A stretch of DNA of 64,000 nt from Pelomonas paludis (GCF_039872745.1 NZ_JBDPZD010000004.1:62001-126000); one strand, 5' to 3'; counted from the stretch's first letter, positions 13,187 to 22,628 are shown. Notes: generated by a model not told the origin, from the letters alone. A program made the numbers and translations.

Positions 13187-13897
13187 TCATCCCTCAGCCG
13201 ATCCTGGCTGAGTTGATTTACGCGGCCGCCCCCGAGGCCGCGGCGTGACCGGGCTACCCAAGGCGGCCTCCAGGCGGGGCTGTTGCGCCTCGTCCGCCAG
13301 CGGCCAGCCGCGCAGCACGCACTGGGTGATGCGCGAGGCTTCGTCCACACGCAAGCCCTGTTCCAGCAGGCCTCGGTAGACGTGTTCCCGCTCGAAAGGC
13401 GTGTTGCCCAGCGCCCAAAACGCCGGGTGTTCGGTGATCAAGGGGTCACGCCGGCGCCCGAGATGGTGCTGAGCGCTGGACCAACGCCAACTACCTGCCT
13501 CGTTCGAGTGCCCGATGCGCACCGGATTGAGTTCGATGTAGCGCAGGCAGGCCAGCACCCAGTCGCTGCCCGCCACAAGATTGGCGCGGAAGCGCCCTTC
13601 CCACAGCGTGCCACTGCGGCCATGCCGCAGATTGAACGCGGCGACATAACGTCGCCCCAGGGCTTGCATCAGGCTGCTCAAACCCTCGTCTCCGGCCGGC
13701 GTGGCCAGCAGATGGAAGTGGTTCTCCATCAGCACATAGCCGTGGAGCGCTACCTGATGCTGCTGGGCACACTCACGCAGCAGGTCCAGCAGGCGCTGGC
13801 GGTCCTCATCGTCCTGGACGATGGGCTGCCGGTTGTTGCCCCGGTGAATGACGTGGTGCGTCTCGCCGGCAAGCATGAGTCGGGGGAGTCGAGCCAT
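13187..13897 (-). CDS. REP-associated tyrosine transposase (RAYT, Y1 family)
   Basis: 236 residues. The N-terminal 'MARLPRLMLAGETHHVIHRG' is typical of the Y1_Tnp/IS200-like REP-associated family. The HUH metal-binding motif is intact (H60-F-H62 in LMENHFHLL). The candidate catalytic tyrosine is Tyr84 (RRYVAAFN), followed by 'GTLWEGRFRANLV' and 'YIELNPVRIG', all standard for the family. A basic tail (RPRGRPRKST) may help DNA binding. These single-copy transposases cut and join single-stranded REP hairpins rather than moving themselves. The gene is 18 bases downstream of dgt in the same direction and may be read through from that operon. It looks complete and functional. Confidence 0.93.
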   Translation of the reverse strand: MARLPRLMLAGETHHVIHRGNNRQPIVQDDEDRQRLLDLLRECAQQHQVALHGYVLMENHFHLLATPAGDEGLSSLMQALGRRYVAAFNLRHGRSGTLWEGRFRANLVAGSDWVLACLRYIELNPVRIGHSNEAGSWRWSSAQHHLGRRRDPLITEHPAFWALGNTPFEREHVYRGLLEQGLRVDEASRITQCVLRGWPLADEAQQPRLEAALGSPVTPRPRGRPRKSTQPGSAEG

Positions 13898-13915
13898 CGC
13901 GAAGGGAGCTGACGC

Positions 13916-15067
13916 TCAGAGACCGTCCATGATGTGGGTGCCGGTAATGCGCGCATGCTCACGCAGCGCGAAACGATCCGTCATGCCGGCCAGGTAGTCG
14001 GCACAGCGCCGCGGATGGGTCTCTGCACCGGGGAAGTCAGCCGGCAAATCGCTAGGCTGAGCCAGGTAGTGCGCGAACAAATCTCGGACCACCTGCTCGG
14101 CACGCGCTCGCTTTTCCAGCACCTGAGGGTGGCGGTAGAGGTTGGCGAACAGGAAGCGCTTGAGGCCCGTGCTCTCGGTGCGCATCTGGCCGGAGAAACG
14201 AACGAGCGGCTCGGGCAGCTTGCGCACCTCGTCCGCCGACTGAGGGTCTGCTGTGCGCAAGGCAGCACGGGTGGCGTCGATGATGTCGTAGACCTGGGCC
14301 GACAGCATGCGCCGGATGACCTCGCAGGCCAGGCGCTTGCCGGCAAGCCCCGGGTACTCATCGAGCGTTGCCAACAGGTGGCGGCGCACCAGCGGCACCT
14401 GTTCCAGCATCTCCCAGGTCAGCAAGCCCGAACGCACGCCATCGTCAACATCATGGGCGTTGTAGGCCACCTCGTCGGCGAGATTGCAAAGCTGGGCCTC
14501 GAGGCTCGGCTGCCCACCCGCGAGAAAGCGCCGTGCCACGCCGCCCGGCTCAGCCAGTTCGAGCCTTTCGGCGTTGCTGCGCGAGCAGTGCTTGAGGATG
14601 CCCTCACGCGACTCGAAGCAAAGATTCAGTCCATCAAACTGTGGATAGCGTTGCTCCAACTGATCCACCACGCGCAGCGACTGCAGGTTGTGCTCGAAGC
14701 CACCATGGTCGCGCATGCACTCATTGAGCACGTCCTGGCCCACATGGCCAAACGCGGTGTGCCCCAGGTCATGCGCCAGAGCGACCGTCTCGACCAGGTC
14801 CTCCTCCAGTTGCAGACTCCGCGCGATGCTGCGCCCGAGTTGAGCGACTTCCAGCGAGTGCGTCAGGCGTGTCCGAAAGAGATCGCCCTCGTGGTTGAGG
14901 AAGACCTGCGTCTTGTAGACCAGGCGCCTGAACGCCGTGCTGTGGATGATGCGATCGCGGTCACGCTGGAACTCCGAGCGAGTAGGCGCCGGCGCCTCGG
15001 GCACCCGCCGGCCCCGACTGAGCGCCGGTTGACAGGCATAGGGGGCGAGCAACACGGCGCCAGTCAC
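13916..15067 (-). CDS. dgt: dGTP triphosphohydrolase-like HD protein
   Basis: 383 residues. The protein hydrolyses deoxynucleoside triphosphates (dGTP in the type enzyme) to the nucleoside and triphosphate, affecting dNTP pools. The HD-domain metal ligands are visible: His70 in RTRLTHSLEV, His99-Asp100 and His103 in 'AHDLGHTAFGH', and a later Asp in 'LADEVAYNAHDVDDG'. The preceding 'RDRDRIIHSTAFRRLVYKTQ' is the usual N-terminal signature. The length fits the shorter, non-enteric dGTPase-like class. The start overlaps the aroB stop by four bases, so it is coupled to aroKB. Substrate specificity cannot be read from sequence. Confidence 0.92.
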   Translation of the reverse strand: MTGAVLLAPYACQPALSRGRRVPEAPAPTRSEFQRDRDRIIHSTAFRRLVYKTQVFLNHEGDLFRTRLTHSLEVAQLGRSIARSLQLEEDLVETVALAHDLGHTAFGHVGQDVLNECMRDHGGFEHNLQSLRVVDQLEQRYPQFDGLNLCFESREGILKHCSRSNAERLELAEPGGVARRFLAGGQPSLEAQLCNLADEVAYNAHDVDDGVRSGLLTWEMLEQVPLVRRHLLATLDEYPGLAGKRLACEVIRRMLSAQVYDIIDATRAALRTADPQSADEVRKLPEPLVRFSGQMRTESTGLKRFLFANLYRHPQVLEKRARAEQVVRDLFAHYLAQPSDLPADFPGAETHPRRCADYLAGMTDRFALREHARITGTHIMDGL

Positions 15068-16155
15068 GCGCCGCCGTGGGTTTCAAGAACCTGGGCGACC
15101 AAGTCGTCCGGTGCGGCATGGGTGCCCGCTCGGCCCAGTGCTTCGATCAATACGAAGCGGATCTCGCCAGCCTCGGACTTCTTGTCGCCCCGCATGAGGC
15201 TCATATAGCGCTCCACGCCGAGCGCAGGCGCCACCACGGGCAGGCTCGTGCGCTCCAGCAAGCGGCGCATGCGGTCCACGAAGTCTGCGGGCATGCGCCC
15301 CGTACGGGCACTGAGATCCGACGCGAGCAACATGCCGCAGCCGACCGCCTCCCCATGCAGCCACGCCCCATAGCCGAGGCCGGTCTCGATGGCGTGGCCG
15401 AAGGTGTGTCCAAAGTTGAGGATGGCGCGCAACCCCGACTCGCGCTCGTCCTGCTGCACCACCCAGGCTTTGATCTCGCAGCTGCGGCGCACGGCATGTG
15501 CCAGTGCGGCCTTGTCACGCGACAGCAGTGCGTCCAGGTTGACTTCAATCCAGGTCAGGAATTCGGCGTCGGCAATGGGACCGTACTTGATGACCTCGGC
15601 CAGGCCAGCGCGCAGCTCGCGATCCGGCAAGGTGTCCAGCGAATCCAGGTCGGCGATGACCCGGGCGGGCTGGTAGAACGTGCCGATCATGTTCTTGCCC
15701 AGCGGGTGGTTGATGGCGGTCTTGCCCCCCACCGAAGAATCAACCTGAGCCAGTAGCGTTGTGGGCACTTGCACAAAGGGCACGCCGCGCATGTAGATGG
15801 ACGCAGCGAAGCCCGTCAGGTCACCGATGACGCCGCCACCCAGCGCGTAAAGCACGGTCTTTCGGTCGGCTTGACGCTCGAGCAAGGTATCCATGACCGT
15901 TTGCAGGGAAACCCAATCCTTGTGGAACTCGCCGTCCGGCAACACAAGCGCCTCCACAGATGCGTGGCGGGCCAGCAGGGCACTGCGTAGGCGCTCCAGG
16001 TAATACGGCGCCACACGGTCGTTCGTGACGATGAGGGCCGCTGCAGACTTGGGCAGCCCTTGCCAAGAAGTGGGTTCGCCAAGCAGCTGAGAGCCAATGC
16101 GGATTTCGTAGGCGCGCCCGTCCGGCAGCGCAATCGAGACGTTGTGAGCAGTCAT
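15064..16155 (-). CDS. aroB: 3-dehydroquinate synthase
   Basis: 363 residues from the ATG at 16155 (MTAHNVSIALPDGRAYEIRIG), which gives the family's normal length; an in-frame ATG at 16200 would add 15 atypical residues. The enzyme converts DAHP to 3-dehydroquinate, the second step of the shikimate pathway, using NAD and a metal ion. Visible signatures are LPDGE(F)HK, 'ALGGGVIGDLTGFAASIYMRG', 'PTTLLAQVDSSVGGKTAIN' and the metal-ligand histidines in 'LNFGHTFGHAIE' and 'LHGEAVGCGM'. It follows aroK in the same operon and overlaps dgt. Confidence 0.97.
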   Translation of the reverse strand: MTAHNVSIALPDGRAYEIRIGSQLLGEPTSWQGLPKSAAALIVTNDRVAPYYLERLRSALLARHASVEALVLPDGEFHKDWVSLQTVMDTLLERQADRKTVLYALGGGVIGDLTGFAASIYMRGVPFVQVPTTLLAQVDSSVGGKTAINHPLGKNMIGTFYQPARVIADLDSLDTLPDRELRAGLAEVIKYGPIADAEFLTWIEVNLDALLSRDKAALAHAVRRSCEIKAWVVQQDERESGLRAILNFGHTFGHAIETGLGYGAWLHGEAVGCGMLLASDLSARTGRMPADFVDRMRRLLERTSLPVVAPALGVERYMSLMRGDKKSEAGEIRFVLIEALGRAGTHAAPDDLVAQVLETHGGA

Positions 16156-16215
16156 GCCCCGAAGTGTAGGAGCCGTCGATGCGGCAAGGCGCGACGGCAT
16201 TCACCAGCCGACACC

Positions 16216-16803
16216 TCACACAGGCTCAGCACCAACCGTCGCAGCCACTCGCCCTGGATCAATCAACCCCGCCAACTCCAGTTGCATGAGGGCCATGTTC
16301 ACCAGCCCATGCACACTCGGGCGGGAACTCTCGAGCACGTAGTGTGCCGTCTTGCGGTACAGCGGGTCACGCTGTTGGTACAGCTCGCGAAGCTTTGCAA
16401 GCGGGTCCGCGACCTGAAGCAGCGGCCTTGAAGTGTCATGGCGAAGTCGGCGGTAGATGTCCTCAGGGGTGGACCGGAGGTAGAGCACCGTAGAGCATGC
16501 CCTGAGAGACTCACGGTTCCGCTCTCGCAGAACTGCGCCGCCTCCGGTGGCCAATACGCCATCTTTCAGTTGGCCCAAAAGCTCCTCGATGGCAACCGAC
16601 TCCAATTCCCGAAAGGACTCCTCACCCTCTCGCTCGAAGAAAGTTCGAATGGATTCCCCGATACGCGCCTCAATTTGAGCATCAGAGTCCATAAACGGCA
16701 CGCCAAGTTGCCTCGCCAGATGCTTGCCTACGGTGGACTTACCACCGCCCGGCATGCCTACCAACGATATCAACAAAGGTTGGCGCGTGGACACGCCGAA
16801 CAC
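16216..16803 (-). CDS. aroK: Shikimate kinase
   Basis: 195 residues from a GTG start at 16803, two bases after the upstream stop. It phosphorylates shikimate at the 3-hydroxyl using ATP. The P-loop GMPGGGKST is at residues 16-24. 'FMDSDAQIEARIG' supplies the DxD shikimate-binding element, 'FRELE' and 'LATGGGAVLRERNR' are standard substrate-site motifs, and 'RPLLQ' marks the LID/adenine region. The aroK-aroB pair downstream of pilQ is a conserved proteobacterial arrangement, here separated from pilQ by a large lipoprotein gene. Confidence 0.97.
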   Translation of the reverse strand: MFGVSTRQPLLISLVGMPGGGKSTVGKHLARQLGVPFMDSDAQIEARIGESIRTFFEREGEESFRELESVAIEELLGQLKDGVLATGGGAVLRERNRESLRACSTVLYLRSTPEDIYRRLRHDTSRPLLQVADPLAKLRELYQQRDPLYRKTAHYVLESSRPSVHGLVNMALMQLELAGLIDPGRVAATVGAEPV

Positions 16804-16805
16804 GT

Positions 16806-19184
16806 CTAGTTAGGGCTCAAGCAGGAGGCTACTTGCCCGTAAGGGCTGAGCTTGAAAGGCGGATCGGCAACTTCCTTCAGTTTCGCCGCGGGAACCGCTG
16901 TGCGCTGCTCCGTCCCAGTCAAGGTGAAGAGTGTGTCCCCGGCCTTCGCAACACGTCCAAAGAAGGCAGGCGGGCTGACCACACCGGTCGCACCGACGCG
17001 AATCGAGTACTCGGTCCAACTCCCATAGTTCTGCGGATATTCGATACGCAGAACTGCAGTCCCGGAGGCATCTGTCTTGGTCGACCCGACCAAGGCAATC
17101 GACACGTCAGATTTCCGAGGATCCAGCTGACCATTGCCATTTACGTCCTCAGAAACACCACCAAAGGTTTCGATGGTGCCGTTCCGATAGCCGTTCACCG
17201 CACTGTCCTCGTTCAAACAATGTGCGACTGGACGCCAAACCCAGGACTGCTTGATGTCGTCGTAGAACCAATCCCCCTTGTAGTAGCTGGGGAGGTCCAG
17301 AACCGGCGTGAGTTGGACGTCTGACTTTGGATTGCCCGCAGCATCGACAACAAGCACCGTGAAGCGCTGCACATAGGTGAGGCCGCTTGAACCGTTCTCG
17401 ATAAGTGCATTCGTGCCGATTGAAATCGAGAGCGGCTGTTCGACAACGGTGAGGGAGCCAACGAGCTTGCGGGGCGCAGGGCACGTAGCAATCGACTCAA
17501 CGGTGTCGTCCTTGGCGTAGCAAGCGAAGATCTTTACCTGATCGGTCGAACTCGCCCGCTGACCAGGAATGAAGCTCGAAACGGCGATGCCGTTCGCATC
17601 GGAAGTGACTACCGCATCCTTGCCGGACCCGATATCACCATCCGTGCCGGCGGAGTTGTCCCCCAATCCCAAACGCACACGCACGTTAGGAACCGGCAGA
17701 TTCTTGTCGGACAGGAATAGCAACCGTAGCTCGGCTCGGTTGTCCTTGGATCCAACAGCATTCACGCTGACGACCGTTGGAGCCACCGTGAACGTAGCAG
17801 AAGCGATATTGGTAGATGCTGGTACATCTGACAACTTGGCGTCGATCTGCACAGTGCTGGAAAGCGTAGCCCCACCAGCGCTCGCTGTGATCGGAGTCGG
17901 CCCAGATCCAGCAGCAACGTACGAGTAGATGAACTGCCCCCGCCCGTCTGTAATTCCAGTGGCAGATGACGCGCTTCCAGGACCGTTTACTGAGATCGGA
18001 ACTCCGACCATTGGATTGGCGTTGACATCGCTCAGCGAGTATTGAACCTGCCCCGAATCCCCCACCTTCAGCGTCGCTGGCTGCAACGTGGCCTGGAGTT
18101 TCGCCCCCGTCACACGGAAGGATGCTTGGCGGGTGAACGTACCACTCTTCGCTGTGACAGTGACTAGTCGATTCGCACGATCAGCGCCAATGGTGACCGA
18201 TGCCTTCGCCGTACCGTCAGCGCCAGTCTTGGAGTTGCCAACCACAAGTACCGCATTGCTATCTACCGAGAAGCTCACATCAATGCCTGCGACAGCGTTT
18301 CGCTTGCTATCAACAGCGGTAACCACCACGTCGACCGCATCGCCGCCAGAGTTGCCGATGGTGCTCTTGCTCAGACTGATGCTCATGTCAGCTGCGAGAG
18401 GCGTGACGGCATTGGAATCGACGACATCAAAAGTGATGGATCGGCTCACCGTGCCACTCGTCGCGACCACGGCGATCGTGCGGTTGGTCAACTTGCCGCC
18501 CAAAGAAACCGTGCCGAGCAGCTGCCCACTTTCAGCACCGGTGGTGGTTGCGCCACCGCTTGGCACCACAAACGCTGACTTCTCCGGATCATTCACCGAG
18601 AACAGGAGAGGCGCTCCGCCTGCGGCTGCACGTTGCGTATCGAGTGTTGTTGCAGTGACGAGCAGTTGTTCCGTTCCGTTGTTGGGAACATTGACCTTGT
18701 TCGCAACCAGAGAGATGTCCGCCACCTTGCTACCAGTGACGCTATCCACCACGTCGAACTTGAACTGCTTCGACAAGGTACCGCTCGTCACTGTGACGAC
18801 GACAGTACGCGCAGTGCGGTCCGTCAGGCTCACCGTTGCCGACAACTTGGCATCAGACTTACTGGTCACCTTTCCAGCAGGCGTGATCACGGCCCCTGCA
18901 TCGACACTGAAGGCGATGGGCGTCTCAACGCCAACCAGTGCGGCGTTACCTGCGCCCAAGGCCGTCACGGTCAAGGTGAGCACGTCCGCGCCAGTATTGG
19001 GTAGCGTCGCAGGGCCCGCTACCGAGAGATCAGTCGCGGTGCTAACGGCGCTTCCGCCGCCACCACCAATGATGGGCGTGCCTGCTGAACCGCCACCACC
19101 GCCGCAAGCAGCAAGTGTTGTGACGAGAACAACAGTGGCCACCCCACTCAAGATCTGGCCGAGCCAGCGCTTCAGATTCTTCAT
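16806..19184 (-). CDS. Exported lipoprotein with repeated Ig-like (Big-1-type) domains
   Basis: 792 residues from the ATG at 19184, which has a GGAG about nine bases upstream. A lipoprotein signal ends in the lipobox LAAC with Cys27. The next residues are glycines, so there is no inner-membrane retention Asp at +2 and outer-membrane sorting is expected. Two glycine-rich runs form a linker. The body is a string of 5-6 beta-sandwich units of roughly 95-110 residues, each with the recurring 'VTVTAKSGTFTRQASFRV' / 'DGTAKASVTIG' pattern of Big-1/invasin-type Ig domains. The last about 200 residues are less repetitive and contain several cysteines. It is embedded between pilQ (29 bases upstream) and aroK (2 bases downstream), so it is co-transcribed with the pilus genes. 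Its role is unknown; a surface or pilus-associated function is inference from location. Confidence 0.85.
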   Translation of the reverse strand: MKNLKRWLGQILSGVATVVLVTTLAACGGGGGSAGTPIIGGGGGSAVSTATDLSVAGPATLPNTGADVLTLTVTALGAGNAALVGVETPIAFSVDAGAVITPAGKVTSKSDAKLSATVSLTDRTARTVVVTVTSGTLSKQFKFDVVDSVTGSKVADISLVANKVNVPNNGTEQLLVTATTLDTQRAAAGGAPLLFSVNDPEKSAFVVPSGGATTTGAESGQLLGTVSLGGKLTNRTIAVVATSGTVSRSITFDVVDSNAVTPLAADMSISLSKSTIGNSGGDAVDVVVTAVDSKRNAVAGIDVSFSVDSNAVLVVGNSKTGADGTAKASVTIGADRANRLVTVTAKSGTFTRQASFRVTGAKLQATLQPATLKVGDSGQVQYSLSDVNANPMVGVPISVNGPGSASSATGITDGRGQFIYSYVAAGSGPTPITASAGGATLSSTVQIDAKLSDVPASTNIASATFTVAPTVVSVNAVGSKDNRAELRLLFLSDKNLPVPNVRVRLGLGDNSAGTDGDIGSGKDAVVTSDANGIAVSSFIPGQRASSTDQVKIFACYAKDDTVESIATCPAPRKLVGSLTVVEQPLSISIGTNALIENGSSGLTYVQRFTVLVVDAAGNPKSDVQLTPVLDLPSYYKGDWFYDDIKQSWVWRPVAHCLNEDSAVNGYRNGTIETFGGVSEDVNGNGQLDPRKSDVSIALVGSTKTDASGTAVLRIEYPQNYGSWTEYSIRVGATGVVSPPAFFGRVAKAGDTLFTLTGTEQRTAVPAAKLKEVADPPFKLSPYGQVASCLSPN

Positions 19185-19213
19185 GTCTAGAAACTCCACG
19201 ACAGTGGCCAAGC

Positions 19214-21403
19214 TCAGCGCACCTGGGCCCGCTCGCTCACAACTTTGGGGGTCAGAAAGATCAGCAACTCAGTCTTTGACTGAGTGCGCACTTTGTTCTT
19301 GAACAGATTGCCGACCACCGGCACATCACCCAGCAGCGGGACCTTGTTCACGGTTTCGCTCTCGTCCTGCGTGTAGATACCGCCAATCACGACGGTGCCG
19401 CCGTTTTCGACCAAAACCTGCGTCTTCACATGCTTGGTGTTGATGGCGAAGCCTTGTGGAGTCAGGGTGCCACGGCTGTCCTTGTTGACGTCGACGTCGA
19501 GGATCACATTGCCCTCCGGCGTGATCTGCGGCGTCACCTCCAGCTTGAGGTTGGCCTTGCGGAACTGGATGGACGTTGCACCACTCGCGGTCGCCACCTG
19601 GTAGGGGAGCTCTTCACCCTGCTCAATCAAGGCCTTGACCTGATCGGCGGTGATCACCCGCGGGCTGGAAACGATCTTGCCCTTGCCATCGGCCTCTAGC
19701 GCTGAGAGCTCCAGATTCAAGAACCGGTTGGCCGCCGCGCTGAAGAGTGACAGCGCAAAGTTGGTAGCGTTGGCGCCGCCAAAGGCGTCCGACGACACGT
19801 TGGCCGGCAGGTTCACGAACTGGGTGTTGTTGTAGCCCGGGTCCGTGGCGTTCTGGCCGGTCTGCCAACCGACGAGGTTGTAGTTACTGCCGACGGTCAC
19901 GTAGTTGTTGCCGCTCAGGTTGTAGCCCGGGATGCCCCCAGCGCGACCACGCGCGTCATACGCGCCAAGTTTCACACCCAAGGACCGCCCGAATCGATCA
20001 TTGGCCTCAACGATGCGCGCCTCGATCAGCACCTGGCGGACCGGCACGTCGATCTTGGCGATCATGGCCGTGATCTCTTCGAGCTTGCTAGGAACGTCAC
20101 TGACAAAGAGCTGGTTGGTGCGCGGCTCCGCGATGACGCTACCGCGCTGCGACAGCAAGCGCGAGGCCCCACCACTGGCGCCACCACCGCCGCCACCGCC
20201 TTGACCCTGACCTGTCAGGCCCTTGGCGATTTCTTCGGCCTTCACATAGTTGAGTTGGAAAGCTTGGCTGCGAACGGGCTCAAGCTGCGCAATTGCAGCC
20301 TTGGACTCCAGCTCCATCTTTTCCTTGGCGGCCAGCTCGTCCTTCGGTGCGATCCACAGCACGTTGCCGGACTTCTTCAGCCCCAAGCCCTTGGCCTGCA
20401 TGATGATGTCAAGCGCCTGGTCCCAAGGCACATCCTTCAGCCGCAAGGTCACGCTGCCGGTGACGGTGTCCGAGGTCACGACGTTGAAGTTGGTGAAGTC
20501 CGCAATCACCTGCAGCAGGGCGCGCACTTCGATGTTCTGGAAGTTCAGCGACAGCTTGTCGCCCGCATAGCCGGGTCCTTGCGTCAGCTTGTTCGGATCG
20601 ACCTTTTGCGGGCGCACCTCCAACACGAACTGGTTATCGCTCTGATAGGCCGAGTGCTCCCAGTTGCCCTTGGGATCGACCACCATGCGAACCTTGTCAC
20701 CGACCTGGGTGGTCGTGATCAGTTGCACCGGTGTGCCAAAGTCAGTCACATCCAGCTTGCGGCGCAGGTTTTCGGGCAAGCGCGACCGCAAGAACTCCAC
20801 GACGAGCGACTGGCCCTGCTGCTGAATGTCGACACCGACCTGGTTGCTCGGCAGATTCACCACCACGCGGCCCGCACCATCCGGCCCACGACGGAAATCC
20901 ACGTCGGTGAGCGACTGCGGTGCGTTGTTCATCGGCTGAGCAAAGTGCACCGGCTCCGCTGCCGAGGCCACCGGCACAGCGGCGCCACCCGCATCCAACA
21001 CCAGCACCAAGGCACTGCCTTGCAGTTCCGCACGATAGGCAGAGGCTTGCCGCAGGTTCAACACCAAGCGCGCGCGTTCGTCGGACTGCGCGATCGCGGC
21101 GGACCGAAGATTGCCTTGGTTGATCTCGATGAGGTTGCGCCCCATGCCGTTGACCACGCCCGGCAGGTCGATGGCAATGCGCGGAGGCGTTTGAACCGTA
21201 AAGCCACGCGGCACTGCGGCCAGAGGCTCACTCAACTCGATGCGCACAACCTCGACGCCCGCCTGCTGCGTGCTGTTGATCGAACGAACCTGGTTCTGTG
21301 CCCAGACAGCCTGCGCCGCCATGACTGCGACCAAGCCAATAGCCCATCCACGCCAAGCGCCCATCGGCTTGTTCTCCTGATGCATTGCAGCTGTGTTCTT
21401 CAT
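19214..21403 (-). CDS. pilQ: Type IV pilus secretin PilQ
   Basis: 729 residues with a Sec signal peptide ending around AVWAQ. PilQ forms the outer-membrane pore through which the pilus is extruded. Two AMIN domains (about 40-125 and 165-270) bind peptidoglycan. An STN-like domain (about 300-350, 'LSLNFQNIEVRALLQVIADF') follows, then a secretin N1 domain with a glycine/serine-rich loop and the C-terminal secretin domain (about 530-725), including 'VPLLGDVPVVGNLFK'. The start overlaps the pilP stop by four bases and has a purine-rich AGGAGAAGG upstream. It closes the pilMNOPQ block. Confidence 0.97.
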   Translation of the reverse strand: MKNTAAMHQENKPMGAWRGWAIGLVAVMAAQAVWAQNQVRSINSTQQAGVEVVRIELSEPLAAVPRGFTVQTPPRIAIDLPGVVNGMGRNLIEINQGNLRSAAIAQSDERARLVLNLRQASAYRAELQGSALVLVLDAGGAAVPVASAAEPVHFAQPMNNAPQSLTDVDFRRGPDGAGRVVVNLPSNQVGVDIQQQGQSLVVEFLRSRLPENLRRKLDVTDFGTPVQLITTTQVGDKVRMVVDPKGNWEHSAYQSDNQFVLEVRPQKVDPNKLTQGPGYAGDKLSLNFQNIEVRALLQVIADFTNFNVVTSDTVTGSVTLRLKDVPWDQALDIIMQAKGLGLKKSGNVLWIAPKDELAAKEKMELESKAAIAQLEPVRSQAFQLNYVKAEEIAKGLTGQGQGGGGGGGASGGASRLLSQRGSVIAEPRTNQLFVSDVPSKLEEITAMIAKIDVPVRQVLIEARIVEANDRFGRSLGVKLGAYDARGRAGGIPGYNLSGNNYVTVGSNYNLVGWQTGQNATDPGYNNTQFVNLPANVSSDAFGGANATNFALSLFSAAANRFLNLELSALEADGKGKIVSSPRVITADQVKALIEQGEELPYQVATASGATSIQFRKANLKLEVTPQITPEGNVILDVDVNKDSRGTLTPQGFAINTKHVKTQVLVENGGTVVIGGIYTQDESETVNKVPLLGDVPVVGNLFKNKVRTQSKTELLIFLTPKVVSERAQVR

Positions 21404-21939
21404 CGTCCCTTCTCCTGGAGTTGGAGGGTACTGGTGCGTTCAATCCATTCGCCCGCAGCGTCCTGGACGACTTCTCTCAAGGTGATCGCGGTCTCAGAGA
21501 TCTTCGTGATGCGACCGAAGTTCTGGCCCAAGTAGTTGCCCACCGAAACCTTGAAGGTCTGGTTGTCCACGCGCAGCAGCGCGTAAGCCTTCTTTTCCTC
21601 AGCGCGGAACATCCAGCCGATCATGCTCATGCTGTCGAGGGGGAACTGTTCCAGCTCCTCCTTGCGACGGTTGATCTCGGCCGTCAGCAGCGAGTTGGGC
21701 TGCACGGCCTCCTGCTTGATCGCCACGCTCAGCTTTTGTGGGCTGAACGGGTCGACGCCGGCGCCCGCCTCATAGGGCTGTGGCAGGAATTTCTTGGGCG
21801 GCAGCAGCGGCGTGACAGTCGCCTTGACTTCCCGATGCTGCTGCTCCATCCACTGGCGCAATTCATCCACGTCTGCACTACAGCCCGCAAGCAAGGCCAG
21901 CACCGCCACACCCACCAAAGTCCAGGAGCGCTTGATCAT
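21400..21939 (-). CDS. pilP: Type IV pilus assembly lipoprotein PilP
   Basis: 179 residues. A lipoprotein signal ends at LLAGC with Cys20. PilP is an inner-membrane lipoprotein whose C-terminal beta-sandwich (here 'MIGWMFRAEEKKAYALLRVD' to 'VGNYLGQNFGRITKI') contacts the PilQ secretin and whose N-terminal tail contacts PilN/PilO, so linking the two membranes. 'DPFSPQ' and 'FPLDSM' are conserved family features. It overlaps pilO and pilQ by four bases each. Confidence 0.95.
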   Translation of the reverse strand: MIKRSWTLVGVAVLALLAGCSADVDELRQWMEQQHREVKATVTPLLPPKKFLPQPYEAGAGVDPFSPQKLSVAIKQEAVQPNSLLTAEINRRKEELEQFPLDSMSMIGWMFRAEEKKAYALLRVDNQTFKVSVGNYLGQNFGRITKISETAITLREVVQDAAGEWIERTSTLQLQEKGR

Positions 21940-22628
21940 TTCTTGGCCCCCGTCTTGGCATCCTTGGCCGCGGCCTTCTTCTGTTCCGCCACTTCTGCGG
22001 TGTCGAGGTAGCGATAGGTACGCGCGATGGCTTCCATGGTCAGCGGCGCATTCGGGTCCTTGGCCGCCGGAGCCAACAGCACGATGTTGTTCAGCGTCAC
22101 GATGCGCGAGAGGTTGGAGACGTCCGCAGCGAAGGACCCGATGTCGTGATACCGCCCCGACACCTTCACGGCGATGGGCAGCTCGGCGTAATAGTCCTTC
22201 ACCACGACCTGCCCTGGCCTGAAGAGCTCGAACTGCAGGCTACGCCCGATGCCCGACTGGTTGATGTCAGTCATCAGGGAATCGATCTCGGCTTTGCCGG
22301 GCAGTTGCTTCTCCAACTGGGTGACGTACTCCTCGACCTGACTCTTTTGCTTGCGCAACTCGGGCAGGTTGACCGCCTGTGCGAGCTTGGCCGAGTAGTC
22401 CGAGCGCAGTTGCGGCTCTCGGTTCTGCTCGGCTTCCAGCGCAGCCTGCTCGTCAGCCAGCACGAGCACATAGCCCACCACAACAGCCACCACCATCACG
22501 GCAAACGCCGTGGCCAGCTTGGGCAACAGCGGCCATTGACCGGGCTCCTTGGGATTCAGCCCCCGGAACTGATCGCCGGCGGACTGCAGCCAAGTCTTCA
22601 GATTCTGCGGATTGGAAGACTCTGCCAT
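21936..22628 (-). CDS. pilO: Type IV pilus inner-membrane platform protein PilO
   Basis: 230 residues. A cytoplasmic N-terminus with 'LNPKEPGQWPLLPK' precedes one transmembrane helix (about 38-58), a coiled coil rich in Glu/Gln/Leu, and a periplasmic ferredoxin-like domain with 'FELFRPGQVVVKDYYAELPI' and 'YHDIGSFAADVSNLSRIVTL'. PilO pairs with PilN to form the alignment subcomplex that joins PilM in the cytoplasm to PilP/PilQ. A basic and alanine-rich tail (KKAAAKDAKTGAKK) is present. It lies two bases after pilN and overlaps pilP by four. Confidence 0.95.
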   Translation of the reverse strand: MAESSNPQNLKTWLQSAGDQFRGLNPKEPGQWPLLPKLATAFAVMVVAVVVGYVLVLADEQAALEAEQNREPQLRSDYSAKLAQAVNLPELRKQKSQVEEYVTQLEKQLPGKAEIDSLMTDINQSGIGRSLQFELFRPGQVVVKDYYAELPIAVKVSGRYHDIGSFAADVSNLSRIVTLNNIVLLAPAAKDPNAPLTMEAIARTYRYLDTAEVAEQKKAAAKDAKTGAKK

